From the NCBI GenBank assembly GCA_938022485.1, contig CALIEE010000146.1, positions 1-14,383 on the forward strand: a stretch of DNA of 14,383 nucleotides, written 5' to 3'. A model generated the notes under the pieces. That model did no database searches. It was given only the letters and a program-made list of their open reading frames with translations, and was not told the DNA's origin. The DNA comes from an uncultured bacterium. GTDB taxonomy: Bacteria; Bdellovibrionota_C; UBA2361; SZUA-149; CALKYB01. Shown piece after piece: positions 1-5,656 of the stretch. The position numbers and the translations under genes are program-made. How positions within the stretch are numbered: the first letter of the stretch is position 1; the number at the start of each line of letters is the position of its first letter.

Positions 1-333
1 TTTTCTAACTGTTTTTACTACCCTGAAAAAGAACCGAAAATTCAAGCTCGGGGGAGATTTCAGGAGGTTTTTGCAGATCCATATTTGGACTTGGCGGATC
101 TCTCTGTAGAGCTGGAACTTTCTAAGCAATTCGCCTTATCCAATACAGTGGCTGAGAACTACTTTTTAGACGATCCTTCTTCCCCTTCCGAAAAGATTTT
201 ATTACCTTATTTTAAACAACTCCAACTTCTCCACCGCTACTATGCCTTAATTATTGAAAATCACTCGCTTGAGGAAGATGACTTCGCCGAAACTTGCGAA
301 CAAGTCCTCAGCCTATCAACAGCTGCTCTCTAA
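1..333 (+). CDS. 3' end of an unrecognised protein (cut by left edge)
   Basis: The frame is open from base 1 to a TAA stop at 331-333, giving 110 residues of C-terminus. There is no stop upstream, so the gene surely begins before the window; the TTG at 85 is not a convincing start because the open frame continues beyond it. The visible part is soluble, acidic and Phe/Tyr/Leu rich, and looks helical, with a middle segment around FKQLQLLHRYYALIIENH followed by an acidic stretch (SLEEDDFAETCEQVL). I see no membrane helix or catalytic motif and do not recognise the family. The next gene starts about 270 bases downstream on the same strand, with no obvious terminator between them. Confidence 0.6.
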   Translation, partial: FSNCFYYPEKEPKIQARGRFQEVFADPYLDLADLSVELELSKQFALSNTVAENYFLDDPSSPSEKILLPYFKQLQLLHRYYALIIENHSLEEDDFAETCEQVLSLSTAAL

Positions 334-507
334 ATTTCAATTCAGGCTAAAGATTTACTGTAAATTACTTGAACAATATCATTGACTTAGCTCTTTGAGC
401 GAATTTCTAGTTACGGTTTCTCCCGTAGGCCCATAATACTTGTGAAACTCCCAGGTGGGGACTCTCTAACTTTTCTTCTTACGGTAGATAAATACGAGAT
501 TGCTGAA

Positions 508-534
508 ATACAACTAGGTTAGCCCTTGTTGTAT
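508..534. repeat. Inverted repeat upstream of the sigma-factor gene
   Basis: ATACAAC at 508-514 is the exact reverse complement of GTTGTAT at 528-534, with a 13-base gap. It lies about 70 bases before the sigma-factor start, where an operator or a leader hairpin could sit. A second small hairpin (TACGG/CCGTA) lies near 413-428. The rest of 334-601 shows no coding frame and no convincing -35/-10 pair. A 7-bp arm can occur by chance. Confidence 0.3.
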
Positions 535-601
535 GTCGGTAACTCGAGGCTAAAAGTATTTTTAAGGTTTGGCCTCTATTTAGGATTTTGGAGAAGGTTA
601 T

Positions 602-1402
602 ATGGGACAAGCCGCTAAAAAAGCGCCTGCCAAAGCTAAGTCGGTTTCTATTCGATCTAAGCAAAGCACCAGGGCAAAGACTGGTAGAAAAAGCGCGAAA
701 AATAAATCAGCTTCTAAGAAGAAAGTTCAGAAAAACAGCAAGGCTGTAATCACTGCTTTGGTTACTGAAAACCAGGAGCATGGCATGAGATTGGCCTGGA
801 GTTTCCTTAAAAAATGGCGGATTAGAATCGAAGCAGACGAAGTTGAGTCTGTAGTTGGCGCTGCCTTAGTGGAAGCTGCTATTCGTTACGATGACACTAA
901 AGGCGCTCATTTTCGAACCTTTTTCTTTTATCATCTAAGAGGAATGCTCTTGAAAGAAGTTTCCTTTCTAATCGATGAACGAAAAAAAATCAGACATACT
1001 CCAAGCGAGATACTCGAGAACCCTCTGTCCATTGAAGGTTTTAATGATCGTTGGCCTGTTAACTTAGTCAATAGAAATGACCCAGAGTCAATAATGGCTG
1101 AGAAGCAAGAATCTAGTCGACTTTGGAACACTTGTCAGCAACTTGACACTCTTGAGCGAGAGGTTATCGAACGCCATTATATTCAAGATCATTCTTTAAA
1201 AAGGATAGCAGAAGACCTAAGCTATTGTCGCTGCCATATTTCGAGAGTCAAGAGCAAAGCTCTAAAAACCCTTTCAAAAGTTCTTCCTGCAGTCATTGAA
1301 GGTGATAAGGCAAAGATAGAAAAAGTACAGGCTGAAAAGCGTTACACGGGTGGTCGAGGACGCAGAAAATCAAGCAAAGATCTCGATTCAGTAGCAGCTT
1401 AA
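602..1402 (+). CDS. Sigma-70 family RNA polymerase sigma factor with basic tails (FliA/WhiG-like core)
   Basis: This 266-residue protein directs RNA polymerase to specific promoters. Residues about 57-125 fit sigma region 2: the stretch RYDDTKGAHFRTFFFYHLRG resembles the FliA pattern of YDxxKGxxFxTYAxxRIRG. Residues about 172-227 fit region 4, with a helix-turn-helix (SLKRIAEDLSYCRCHISRVK). The linker (about 126-171) shows no clear region 3, so it looks like a reduced factor. Residues 1-48 are almost only Lys, Ala, Ser and Arg (AAKKAPAKAK and similar), like a histone-H1-type tail, and the C-terminus (about 234-260) is also basic. Such tails are unusual for a sigma factor. The ATG has a good Shine-Dalgarno (GGAGAAGG) 4 bases before it. 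The gene stands alone. Its target promoters and any anti-sigma partner are not evident here. Confidence 0.85.
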   Translation: MGQAAKKAPAKAKSVSIRSKQSTRAKTGRKSAKNKSASKKKVQKNSKAVITALVTENQEHGMRLAWSFLKKWRIRIEADEVESVVGAALVEAAIRYDDTKGAHFRTFFFYHLRGMLLKEVSFLIDERKKIRHTPSEILENPLSIEGFNDRWPVNLVNRNDPESIMAEKQESSRLWNTCQQLDTLEREVIERHYIQDHSLKRIAEDLSYCRCHISRVKSKALKTLSKVLPAVIEGDKAKIEKVQAEKRYTGGRGRRKSSKDLDSVAA

Positions 1403-1483
1403 GTTATTTTTATTATTATTTAGTTTAGAGTTAACACTTTGAGTTAAAAACTGAACAACAAGAATAGAGGTAAGTTGTTACAA

Positions 1484-1489
1484 TATAAT
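1484..1489 (+). promoter_or_regulatory. -10 box (TATAAT) before the candidate small RNA
   Basis: A perfect TATAAT lies 6 bases before GGGAGG at 1495, where a transcript could begin. No good -35 is seen at 16-18 bp, so it would need an activator or a weak -35. Its position directly before a run of hairpins that ends in a terminator is the main support. Confidence 0.4.
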
Positions 1490-1494
1490 TTACA

Positions 1495-1790
1495 GGGAGG
1501 AATTTCCCCAAAGCAGAGGTAGCCTAAATTTACTAGCCTATCATTGTTTTGAGTATATACCTCTGATGTCAACTTCGGTTGGCAAATAACAACGGGCACA
1601 GCAAGATATGAAGGTGTCGGAGATCTGCATAGCAGGCCGCAAATCTAGTGCGAGGTTTGTGACGATTTCATTTTGCTGTAACCCATGGGTAAACTTACGA
1701 CCATAGTTTGCCCAAAACTCAACCGCTGGTCGAAGATTTGGGGGGTTTATTGCCCACGATATAGTCTCCCAATCTTCGACCTATTTTTTT
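1495..1790 (+). ncRNA. Candidate structured non-coding RNA of about 296 nt, family not recognised
   Basis: There is no coding frame here, but consecutive stems are visible. 1514-1521 pairs with 1558-1565 (CAGAGGTA/TACCTCTG). 1567-1573 pairs with 1578-1584 around a UUCG tetraloop. 1598-1604 pairs with 1673-1679 (ACAGCAA/TTGCTGT) and continues as 1608-1612 with 1667-1671, enclosing 1621-1628 with 1639-1646 (one mismatch). 1686-1695 pairs with 1705-1714 (10 bp, one G-U). 1728-1738 pairs with 1771-1781 and is followed by seven T. A TATAAT box precedes it. The layout of promoter, compact domains and terminator is that of a stand-alone RNA gene. I checked by eye for landmarks of tmRNA, RNase P RNA, SRP RNA, cobalamin and c-di-GMP riboswitches and found none; 6S cannot be excluded but no closing stem is seen. 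It could also be the leader of something lost. Confidence 0.5.
1728..1790 (+). terminator. Rho-independent terminator ending the candidate RNA
   Basis: GGTCGAAGATT (1728-1738) pairs perfectly with AATCTTCGACC (1771-1781). After a bulged T the stem may extend by GGG/CCC. TATTTTTTT follows at once (1782-1790). The loop is long (about 25-32 bases), which is atypical. The T-tract doubles as the outer edge of the palindromic repeat that follows. Confidence 0.55.
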
Positions 1791-1914
1791 AAGCCAAGCA
1801 TATTCCCTAAATCTTCGTTTCTTTGGAGCGCTCCTCACTGCGAAGTAGATTAGCTACTACTCGCTCGTCGCGCTCCAAGAGCCTCGATTTATGGAATATG
1901 CTTGGCTTAAAAAA
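1785..1914. repeat. 130-bp imperfect palindrome with perfect 22-bp terminal arms
   Basis: The 22 bases at 1785-1806 are the exact reverse complement of 1893-1914 (T6 then AAGCCAAGCATATTCC on the left arm). Inside, TAAATC/GATTTA, TTGGAGCG (1823-1830)/CGCTCCAA (1871-1878), GCGA/TCGC and AGTAG/CTACT also pair, so the whole segment can fold into one long branched hairpin. Size and shape recall ERIC-like or MITE-like intergenic palindromes. No transposase or coding frame lies inside. Confidence 0.75.
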
Positions 1915-2082
1915 TAAGCTTATCTAGAAATCTTCGTTTCTTTTTGGCGCTCCTCACTGCGAAGTAGATTGGCTACTACTCGCTCGTCGCGCCCCAAGAG
2001 CCTCGATTTATGGAATATGCTTGGCTTAAAAAATAAGCTTGTCTAGAAATCTTCGTTTCTTTGGAGCGCTCCTCACTGCGAA
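1811..2082. repeat. Tandem repeat, 119-bp period, about 2.3 copies of the palindromic unit
   Basis: Copies run 1811-1929 and 1930-2048, plus a 34-bp truncated third copy at 2049-2082, each starting ATCTTCGTTTC. The two full copies differ at six positions. In the inner stem, an A to G change on one side is matched by T to C on the other (GAGCG/CGCTC becoming GGCG/CGCC), which keeps that pair, although two neighbouring changes break pairing. The third copy stops after the first half-stem. The array reaches to about 77 bases before the xseA promoter. Confidence 0.85.
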
Positions 2083-2136
2083 ATCTGGGCTAGTTTGGGT
2101 AGGCCGAACTTACAGAGCTTGCCCCTTTAAGTTATG

Positions 2137-2160
2137 CACAGCTCCCTGCTGTGAAATTTT
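2137..2160 (+). terminator. Small hairpin between the repeat array and the xseA promoter
   Basis: CACAGC (2137-2142) pairs with GCTGTG (2148-2153) around a 5-base loop, followed by AAATTTT. The T-run is short and offset, so it is at best a weak terminator. It would insulate xseA from upstream transcription. Confidence 0.25.
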
Positions 2161-2187
2161 GCCAGAACATGAGCGATTTCTTATAAA
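2159..2187 (+). promoter_or_regulatory. Sigma-70-type promoter for xseA-xseB
   Basis: TTGCCA (2159-2164) and TATAAA (2182-2187) are separated by exactly 17 bp, each one mismatch from consensus. Transcription would start near 2194, only about 5 bases before the xseA ATG at 2199. No Shine-Dalgarno precedes that ATG, so the messenger would be nearly leaderless. Confidence 0.6.
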
Positions 2188-2198
2188 AGACATCAGCC

Positions 2199-3953
2199 AT
2201 GAGTGATCTTACTGCCGAAATTGATAGAGAAAAATCCACTGCTCTTTTTCACGGGCCTGGCACCTTTCAGGCAAAGGAGAGAATAAAACAGCTAGGAAAG
2301 GCTCGCTGGCAGGGTGAGAAGAAATCGTGGCTAGTCAGTAATTTTAATCTGACCAATTCTCAACTTGAAGCACTTTTCCCAAATATTAATATTGAGGAAA
2401 CTGCCAGTGCAAAGCTAAGCCAAGATACATCTGAAGATGCTGTCAATGATACTAGCGAAAATAAGAAGTCCCCAGTCCCGAAAAAGGCAGCGAATCCTAA
2501 GAAAAAATCCAGTAGCGAAAATCTTAAGCAGTTAGGCTCTGGCAACACAGAGAATGCTTTGTCTGTGCCTGAGATAGTTGGATTAGCCAGAGCCGCTATA
2601 CAGTCTGCTTTCCCAGAAGTTATCCATGTTTATGGCATACTTCAGTCAGTAAAGCGGTACGGGGAGCGAGTTTACATGAATCTAGCTAGCGAAGCCGGAA
2701 GCAAGGAGTCGGTTAGCTGTGTAATATGGGGAGGAGAAAAACAACTTTGTAGCGAGCTTCTAGATAAAGGTTTTGAGTTAGAAGCTGAGCTACAAGTGAT
2801 GTTCGCTGTGAAGGTCGACCTTAATCCTTCTAGGAGCTCTATCTCACTCAATGTTGTGGGAGTGGTTGCTGAATATACTTTAGGGAAGCTTGCTGCCCTT
2901 AGAGAAAAGACAAATAGTCGTCTCAAGGAAGAGGGATTGTTCGAGAAAAATAAGGATTTGTCTCTTCCACTTTTGCCACTAAAGCTCGGAGTTTTAACTA
3001 GTGCCGGTGGCACGGTTATCAATGATTTTAAAGCTTCATTGGACTTAGCCGAGTTTGGCTTTAAGTTGTACTGGTACCCAGTTTCAGTCCAAGGTAGTGC
3101 AGCTAGCAAAGATATAGTTAAAGGAATAAAGGTTTTATCGGGAATCAAAAAATTAGATGCTATTCTGTTGTTTCGAGGCGGCGGCAGTGCGGCGGATCTA
3201 ATGGTTTTTAATGAATATAATGTGGCTAAAGCTATTTGTAAGTGCCCCATTCCAGTTTTGTCTGCAATTGGTCATCAGGAAGATCAGTCATCCGTTCAAG
3301 ATGTAAGTTTTCAAGCGCTTGGTGTTCCTAAGGACCTTGGAAGATATTTTGCTGATATCATAGATTCCGTACGAACTGATTTTTATAATTGCTCTTCAGA
3401 TATTTTATCCCTAGCTGAGGAAAATTGGGAAAATCGAAATGAGAATTTAGCTTTTATTGCTAGAGATATTTCCACAACCGGCTCAGAGCTAGTTGCTCTA
3501 AGAGCTGAAGAGTGTCGAAGTTTTCGAGTGTATCTTCCTTCAATAGCTCGGACGAGCTTAAGTCAATCCAGGATTATGTTGAAGGGGGCATTGGCTCCAA
3601 TAGCGCCCCTTTCTAAGGGGGTTTATGGCAATGCTCTTTCTGATTTCGATTCTGAGAAAAGAAGACTTCAATTGTCAGTGAGCAATAAAAAATCTCTTTT
3701 GGCTGAGAAATTGAGATCTGTCTCTAGCCAAATAAGCGAAAAGTTGAAAAGTGTAATAGGGCAAAGTAGAATACAACTTTTCTCCTATGAACAAATCTTT
3801 CAAGAGCTTGATCCTGAAAGTCAGTTGAGGCGAGGATTTGCGATGGTCAGAAGAAATGAGAGACTAGTTTCTTCAGGTAAAAGTTTAGTCAAGGATGATC
3901 AGCTTTCGCTAGTATTTTATGATAGCACAAGAAAAATTAGAGTAGAGGATTAA
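2199..3953 (+). CDS. xseA: Exodeoxyribonuclease VII large subunit with extra N-terminal domain
   Basis: Catalytic subunit of ExoVII, the Mg-independent single-strand DNA exonuclease used in repair, acting in the cytoplasm with XseB. At 584 residues it is well above the roughly 400-460 usual. Residues 13-48 form a small extra module (GTFQAKERIKQLGKARW...KKSW) like the HARP/DUF5710-type pattern 'KxLGxRWdxxxKxW'. A Ser/Lys-rich linker runs to about 120. The OB-fold is about 121-225, and the nuclease domain from about 260 has KLGVLTSAGG, RGGGSAADL (326-334) and NEYNVAKAI. The active-site block reads GHQEDQSSVQD (358-368): H359, D362 and D368 match the E. coli H/D/D triad except for one extra residue before the last Asp. 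The following RAxTPxAAA motif is replaced. A coiled-coil region (about 390-530) and a conserved end (LRRGFAMV) follow. The start is set by the promoter just upstream. Confidence 0.9.
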   Translation: MSDLTAEIDREKSTALFHGPGTFQAKERIKQLGKARWQGEKKSWLVSNFNLTNSQLEALFPNINIEETASAKLSQDTSEDAVNDTSENKKSPVPKKAANPKKKSSSENLKQLGSGNTENALSVPEIVGLARAAIQSAFPEVIHVYGILQSVKRYGERVYMNLASEAGSKESVSCVIWGGEKQLCSELLDKGFELEAELQVMFAVKVDLNPSRSSISLNVVGVVAEYTLGKLAALREKTNSRLKEEGLFEKNKDLSLPLLPLKLGVLTSAGGTVINDFKASLDLAEFGFKLYWYPVSVQGSAASKDIVKGIKVLSGIKKLDAILLFRGGGSAADLMVFNEYNVAKAICKCPIPVLSAIGHQEDQSSVQDVSFQALGVPKDLGRYFADIIDSVRTDFYNCSSDILSLAEENWENRNENLAFIARDISTTGSELVALRAEECRSFRVYLPSIARTSLSQSRIMLKGALAPIAPLSKGVYGNALSDFDSEKRRLQLSVSNKKSLLAEKLRSVSSQISEKLKSVIGQSRIQLFSYEQIFQELDPESQLRRGFAMVRRNERLVSSGKSLVKDDQLSLVFYDSTRKIRVED

Positions 3954-3955
3954 GC

Positions 3956-4174
3956 ATGGCCGCCAATACAAAGAAGTTCGAAGAGAATTTTAAGAAGCTA
4001 GAGGCTTTGTCAGAACAGCTGAGAAGTAACGAAGTGACCATAGATGAGCTCGTACCAAGAATGAAAGAAGCTCTGGCTTCAATTAAAGTTTGCAAGGAGG
4101 TTCTTGCTAAAACTGAGTCGCAGCTAGAGGAAATTTCAGCCGAGTTCGAGGAAATCGAAGAAGAGGATTCTTAG
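3956..4174 (+). CDS. xseB: Exodeoxyribonuclease VII small subunit
   Basis: At 72 residues it has normal XseB length. The family pattern is clear: KFEENFKKLEALSEQL, then the hairpin turn NEVTIDELVPRMKEAL, then the second helix with CKEVLAKTESQLEEI. XseB forms the two-helix hairpin that coats the long XseA coiled coil, several copies per XseA. The C-terminus is strongly acidic. It starts two bases after the xseA stop, with GAGG seven bases before the ATG inside the end of xseA, so the two are co-transcribed and probably translationally coupled. Its TAG stop overlaps the stop of the convergent membrane-protein gene by 4 bp, leaving no room for a separate terminator. Confidence 0.92.
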   Translation: MAANTKKFEENFKKLEALSEQLRSNEVTIDELVPRMKEALASIKVCKEVLAKTESQLEEISAEFEEIEEEDS

Positions 4175-4701
4175 TCAGGCACAATTTTATATCGTAATTT
4201 TGAAAGTTTGCCGCCAATCATGGTTGCTACAAACAACCAAGCTGCTGTGCTTGCGATAAGTACGGCATAGTGTTGCGCCGTCCACCATGTGTCATAAGGC
4301 TTTCCTAGGTATGGTAGCAGTTTTGCCATAGGAACTCCTGGCACATTAATGATGTAGAAAAAAATTAACGAAACATAACCGACCGGACCGCCAATAAAGG
4401 GTGTTCTTTGAAGAGTAAAACCAAACACAAGCAATGCGATCGATGCACCACCATGTAATAAGGCCAGACGGATGCCCCATGATGTGTTTTGTCCGTAATC
4501 CTTCTCAACGAGTTTGGCGTAGGTTGTTACTAGCGCTACACTATAAAACATAAAACCGATTGGGTCCGGTATTTTATTCAAAATTCCCAAAATTGCGGTG
4601 AGGCAACAAAGGAGAATGCAGTGAGCTGAAAATGCTATGGAAGCTGGCCAGTTTTTTATTCGAGACCTAATGGGCCAATTTTGTAGGTAGCCTATCTTCA
4701 T
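4171..4701 (-). CDS. Small integral membrane protein, family not recognised
   Basis: At 176 residues it has five likely membrane helices at about 22-41, 47-65, 76-95, 103-122 and 143-163. The N-terminus (LQNWPIRSRIKNW) and C-terminus (GGKLSKLRYK) are basic and so probably cytoplasmic or interfacial. Inter-helix stretches carry several Pro and aromatic residues (LQRTPFIGGPVGY, GKPYDTWWTAQHY). No signal peptide or catalytic motif is recognised, so no function is proposed. The ATG at 4701 lies 35 bases inside the upstream receiver gene and lacks a clear Shine-Dalgarno, which fits translational coupling. The 3' end overlaps convergent xseB by 4 bp. Pairing with a receiver protein hints at a regulated membrane process, which is only inference. 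Confidence 0.75.
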   Translation of the reverse strand: MKIGYLQNWPIRSRIKNWPASIAFSAHCILLCCLTAILGILNKIPDPIGFMFYSVALVTTYAKLVEKDYGQNTSWGIRLALLHGGASIALLVFGFTLQRTPFIGGPVGYVSLIFFYIINVPGVPMAKLLPYLGKPYDTWWTAQHYAVLIASTAAWLFVATMIGGKLSKLRYKIVPD

Positions 4702-5074
4702 TAACTTTTACCGCACATAAAATAGTTTGGTGAAGATGATCAAGGGACTCTTCCTTTGGAATAAGGCGTAGAGTCTTTTCAAGTTTAGCCAGACTTTCTC
4801 GGTTCTCCGGTTCAGATTGAACTAAGATTGGAATAGTAGAGCAATCGATTGAATCAACTATTACTTCCAACTCCGCAGTTAGTTCGTCATCAACGATCAG
4901 CACATCAGCTTTTTCGTCTGCTAAGAGTTCAAGAGCCTCTCCTGCATCTTTAGCCAGAAGTAATTCTGTCGGAGGTAGAGCCTCTATAATTTTAGACATG
5001 CACTTTCTAAATTGAAAAGTTTGTTCGTCTGCTTCAACGAATAGAATTCGTGTTTTGGATATGTTGTTCTTCAC
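4667..5074 (-). CDS. Single-domain receiver (CheY-like) protein
   Basis: At 135 residues it is just one receiver domain. RILFVEADEQ supplies the acidic pocket (E14, D16), ADVLIVDDE puts the phospho-acceptor at D62, ILVQSE gives the switch Ser (S87), and RLIPKEES gives the conserved Lys (K107). All key residues are present, although the surrounding sequence is divergent. No output domain follows, so it would act by protein contact or phosphotransfer. The start codon is GTG with AGG eight bases upstream; no in-frame ATG lies nearby. It overlaps the downstream membrane-protein gene by 35 bp. A partner kinase is not adjacent; the nearest is the histidine kinase at 5657-6979. Confidence 0.72.
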   Translation of the reverse strand: MKNNISKTRILFVEADEQTFQFRKCMSKIIEALPPTELLLAKDAGEALELLADEKADVLIVDDELTAELEVIVDSIDCSTIPILVQSEPENRESLAKLEKTLRLIPKEESLDHLHQTILCAVKVNEDRLPTKLAH

Positions 5075-5105
5075 TCTAAATGCCTAAAACCAAATTAAAC
5101 CTAAT

Positions 5106-5129
5106 ACAAAATTGTAATCGAAATTTTGT
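5106..5129. repeat. 24-bp inverted repeat upstream of the receiver gene
   Basis: ACAAAATT (5106-5113) and AATTTTGT (5122-5129) are perfect complements separated by 8 bases, centred about 43 bases before the receiver-gene start. It could be an operator or a leader hairpin. Nearby, CTTGAG occurs twice at 10-bp spacing (5155-5160 and 5165-5170). Both are AT-rich, so chance is possible. Confidence 0.3.
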
Positions 5130-5257
5130 CTGCCTTTAGTTAGATCGACATATCCTTGAGTTATCTTGAGAAAGAAATCGTTAAAATCACAGATAAAAAA
5201 CGACTAAAGTGGTAAGAAATACTTTTTATGGAAAGGGGTCTTGCGAGCTTCTTTTTC

Positions 5258-5285
5258 AAGATAAGGACTGATAAGCCTATGTCAA
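5258..5285 (-). promoter_or_regulatory. Candidate promoter for the receiver and membrane-protein pair
   Basis: Read on the minus strand, a perfect TTGACA (5285-5280) is followed after 16 bp by TATCTT (5263-5258; four of six consensus bases). Transcription would start near 5251, leaving a leader of about 177 nt before the GTG at 5074. That leader contains the inverted repeat at 5106-5129. Confidence 0.4.
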
Positions 5286-5331
5286 TAAGTGGGTTAGTGG
5301 GCTAGGCGAAAGTTGATAATCTGAGACTAAC

Positions 5332-5538
5332 TTAAGTTTCGTCGTCTATTACGACTTTAGTCCAATATTCTGGGACTTTTCCGCGACGTACCTGGGCCAA
5401 ATTTTTTCTAATAACAGCGCCGTTGCCGCTAATAGCGTGAGAGCCTTTAACTACTATTTTTAGAGGAGATTTTTTAGTTACCTCTCTTAACGTCTTCCGC
5501 CTTTTTTTGGGAAGGTTTGTCTCTTCTGCCTTTTTCAT
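5332..5538 (-). CDS. Short, highly basic hypothetical protein
   Basis: A 68-residue frame. The first half is dominated by Lys/Arg (LPKKRRKTLREVTKKSPLK), the second has a short amphipathic part (AVIRKNLAQVRRGKVPEYW) and an acidic end. Composition suggests nucleic-acid binding or ribosome association, but no family is recognised. The ATG has no clear Shine-Dalgarno. The gene lies on the same strand as, and 118 bases after, the Tad-operon kinase, and a 21-bp palindrome sits in that gap. It may be real, or it may be a chance frame. Confidence 0.5.
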   Translation of the reverse strand: MKKAEETNLPKKRRKTLREVTKKSPLKIVVKGSHAISGNGAVIRKNLAQVRRGKVPEYWTKVVIDDET

Positions 5539-5596
5539 AGTTATACCGAACTTATACTGGGTTCAGTTACTAGACTACCGAAAGATCTTAGTTAGT

Positions 5597-5617
5597 AAAT
5601 AGTTCAAAGAACTATTT
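5597..5617. repeat. Perfect 9-bp-arm palindrome between the kinase gene and the small basic protein gene
   Basis: AAATAGTTC (5597-5605) and GAACTATTT (5609-5617) are exact complements around AAA. On the minus strand a TTGACT lies upstream at 17 bp from a weak AACTAT, and the palindrome covers that spacer and -10, as an operator would. It could instead be a weak hairpin at the end of the Tad operon, but no T-run follows on the minus strand. Confidence 0.4.
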
Positions 5618-5656
5618 TTGAAGTCAAAGCTAAACTAAATTAGGGAGGAGATAAAA

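Noticed and set aside
85..333. Complete small gene starting at TTG 85
   Set aside because: The frame is open to base 1 without a stop, so a truncated longer gene is more likely.
1560..1690. c-di-GMP-I riboswitch, suggested by an ACGGGCACAGCAAG stretch
   Set aside because: The GGTAGCGGGGTTACC-type core and the tetraloop-receptor arrangement are absent, and no gene follows directly.
1785..2082. Integron attC array or CRISPR
   Set aside because: The 119-bp units lack the GTTRRRY/RYYYAAC core sites and any cassette genes, and there are no short repeats with unique spacers. The repeats are nearly identical throughout.
2169..2186. ATG at 2169, in frame with xseA, as an upstream start
   Set aside because: It meets a TAA after five codons and overlaps the -10 box, so it cannot start xseA.
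1495..2198. Retron: structured RNA and inverted repeats near ExoVII genes, which process some msDNAs
   Set aside because: No reverse transcriptase frame is present on either strand in the window, and ExoVII is a housekeeping enzyme, so the closeness is probably chance.
2672..3250. 192-codon frame on the minus strand inside xseA
   Set aside because: It is antisense to the conserved nuclease domain of XseA and its translation shows no recognisable domain, so it is a coding shadow.
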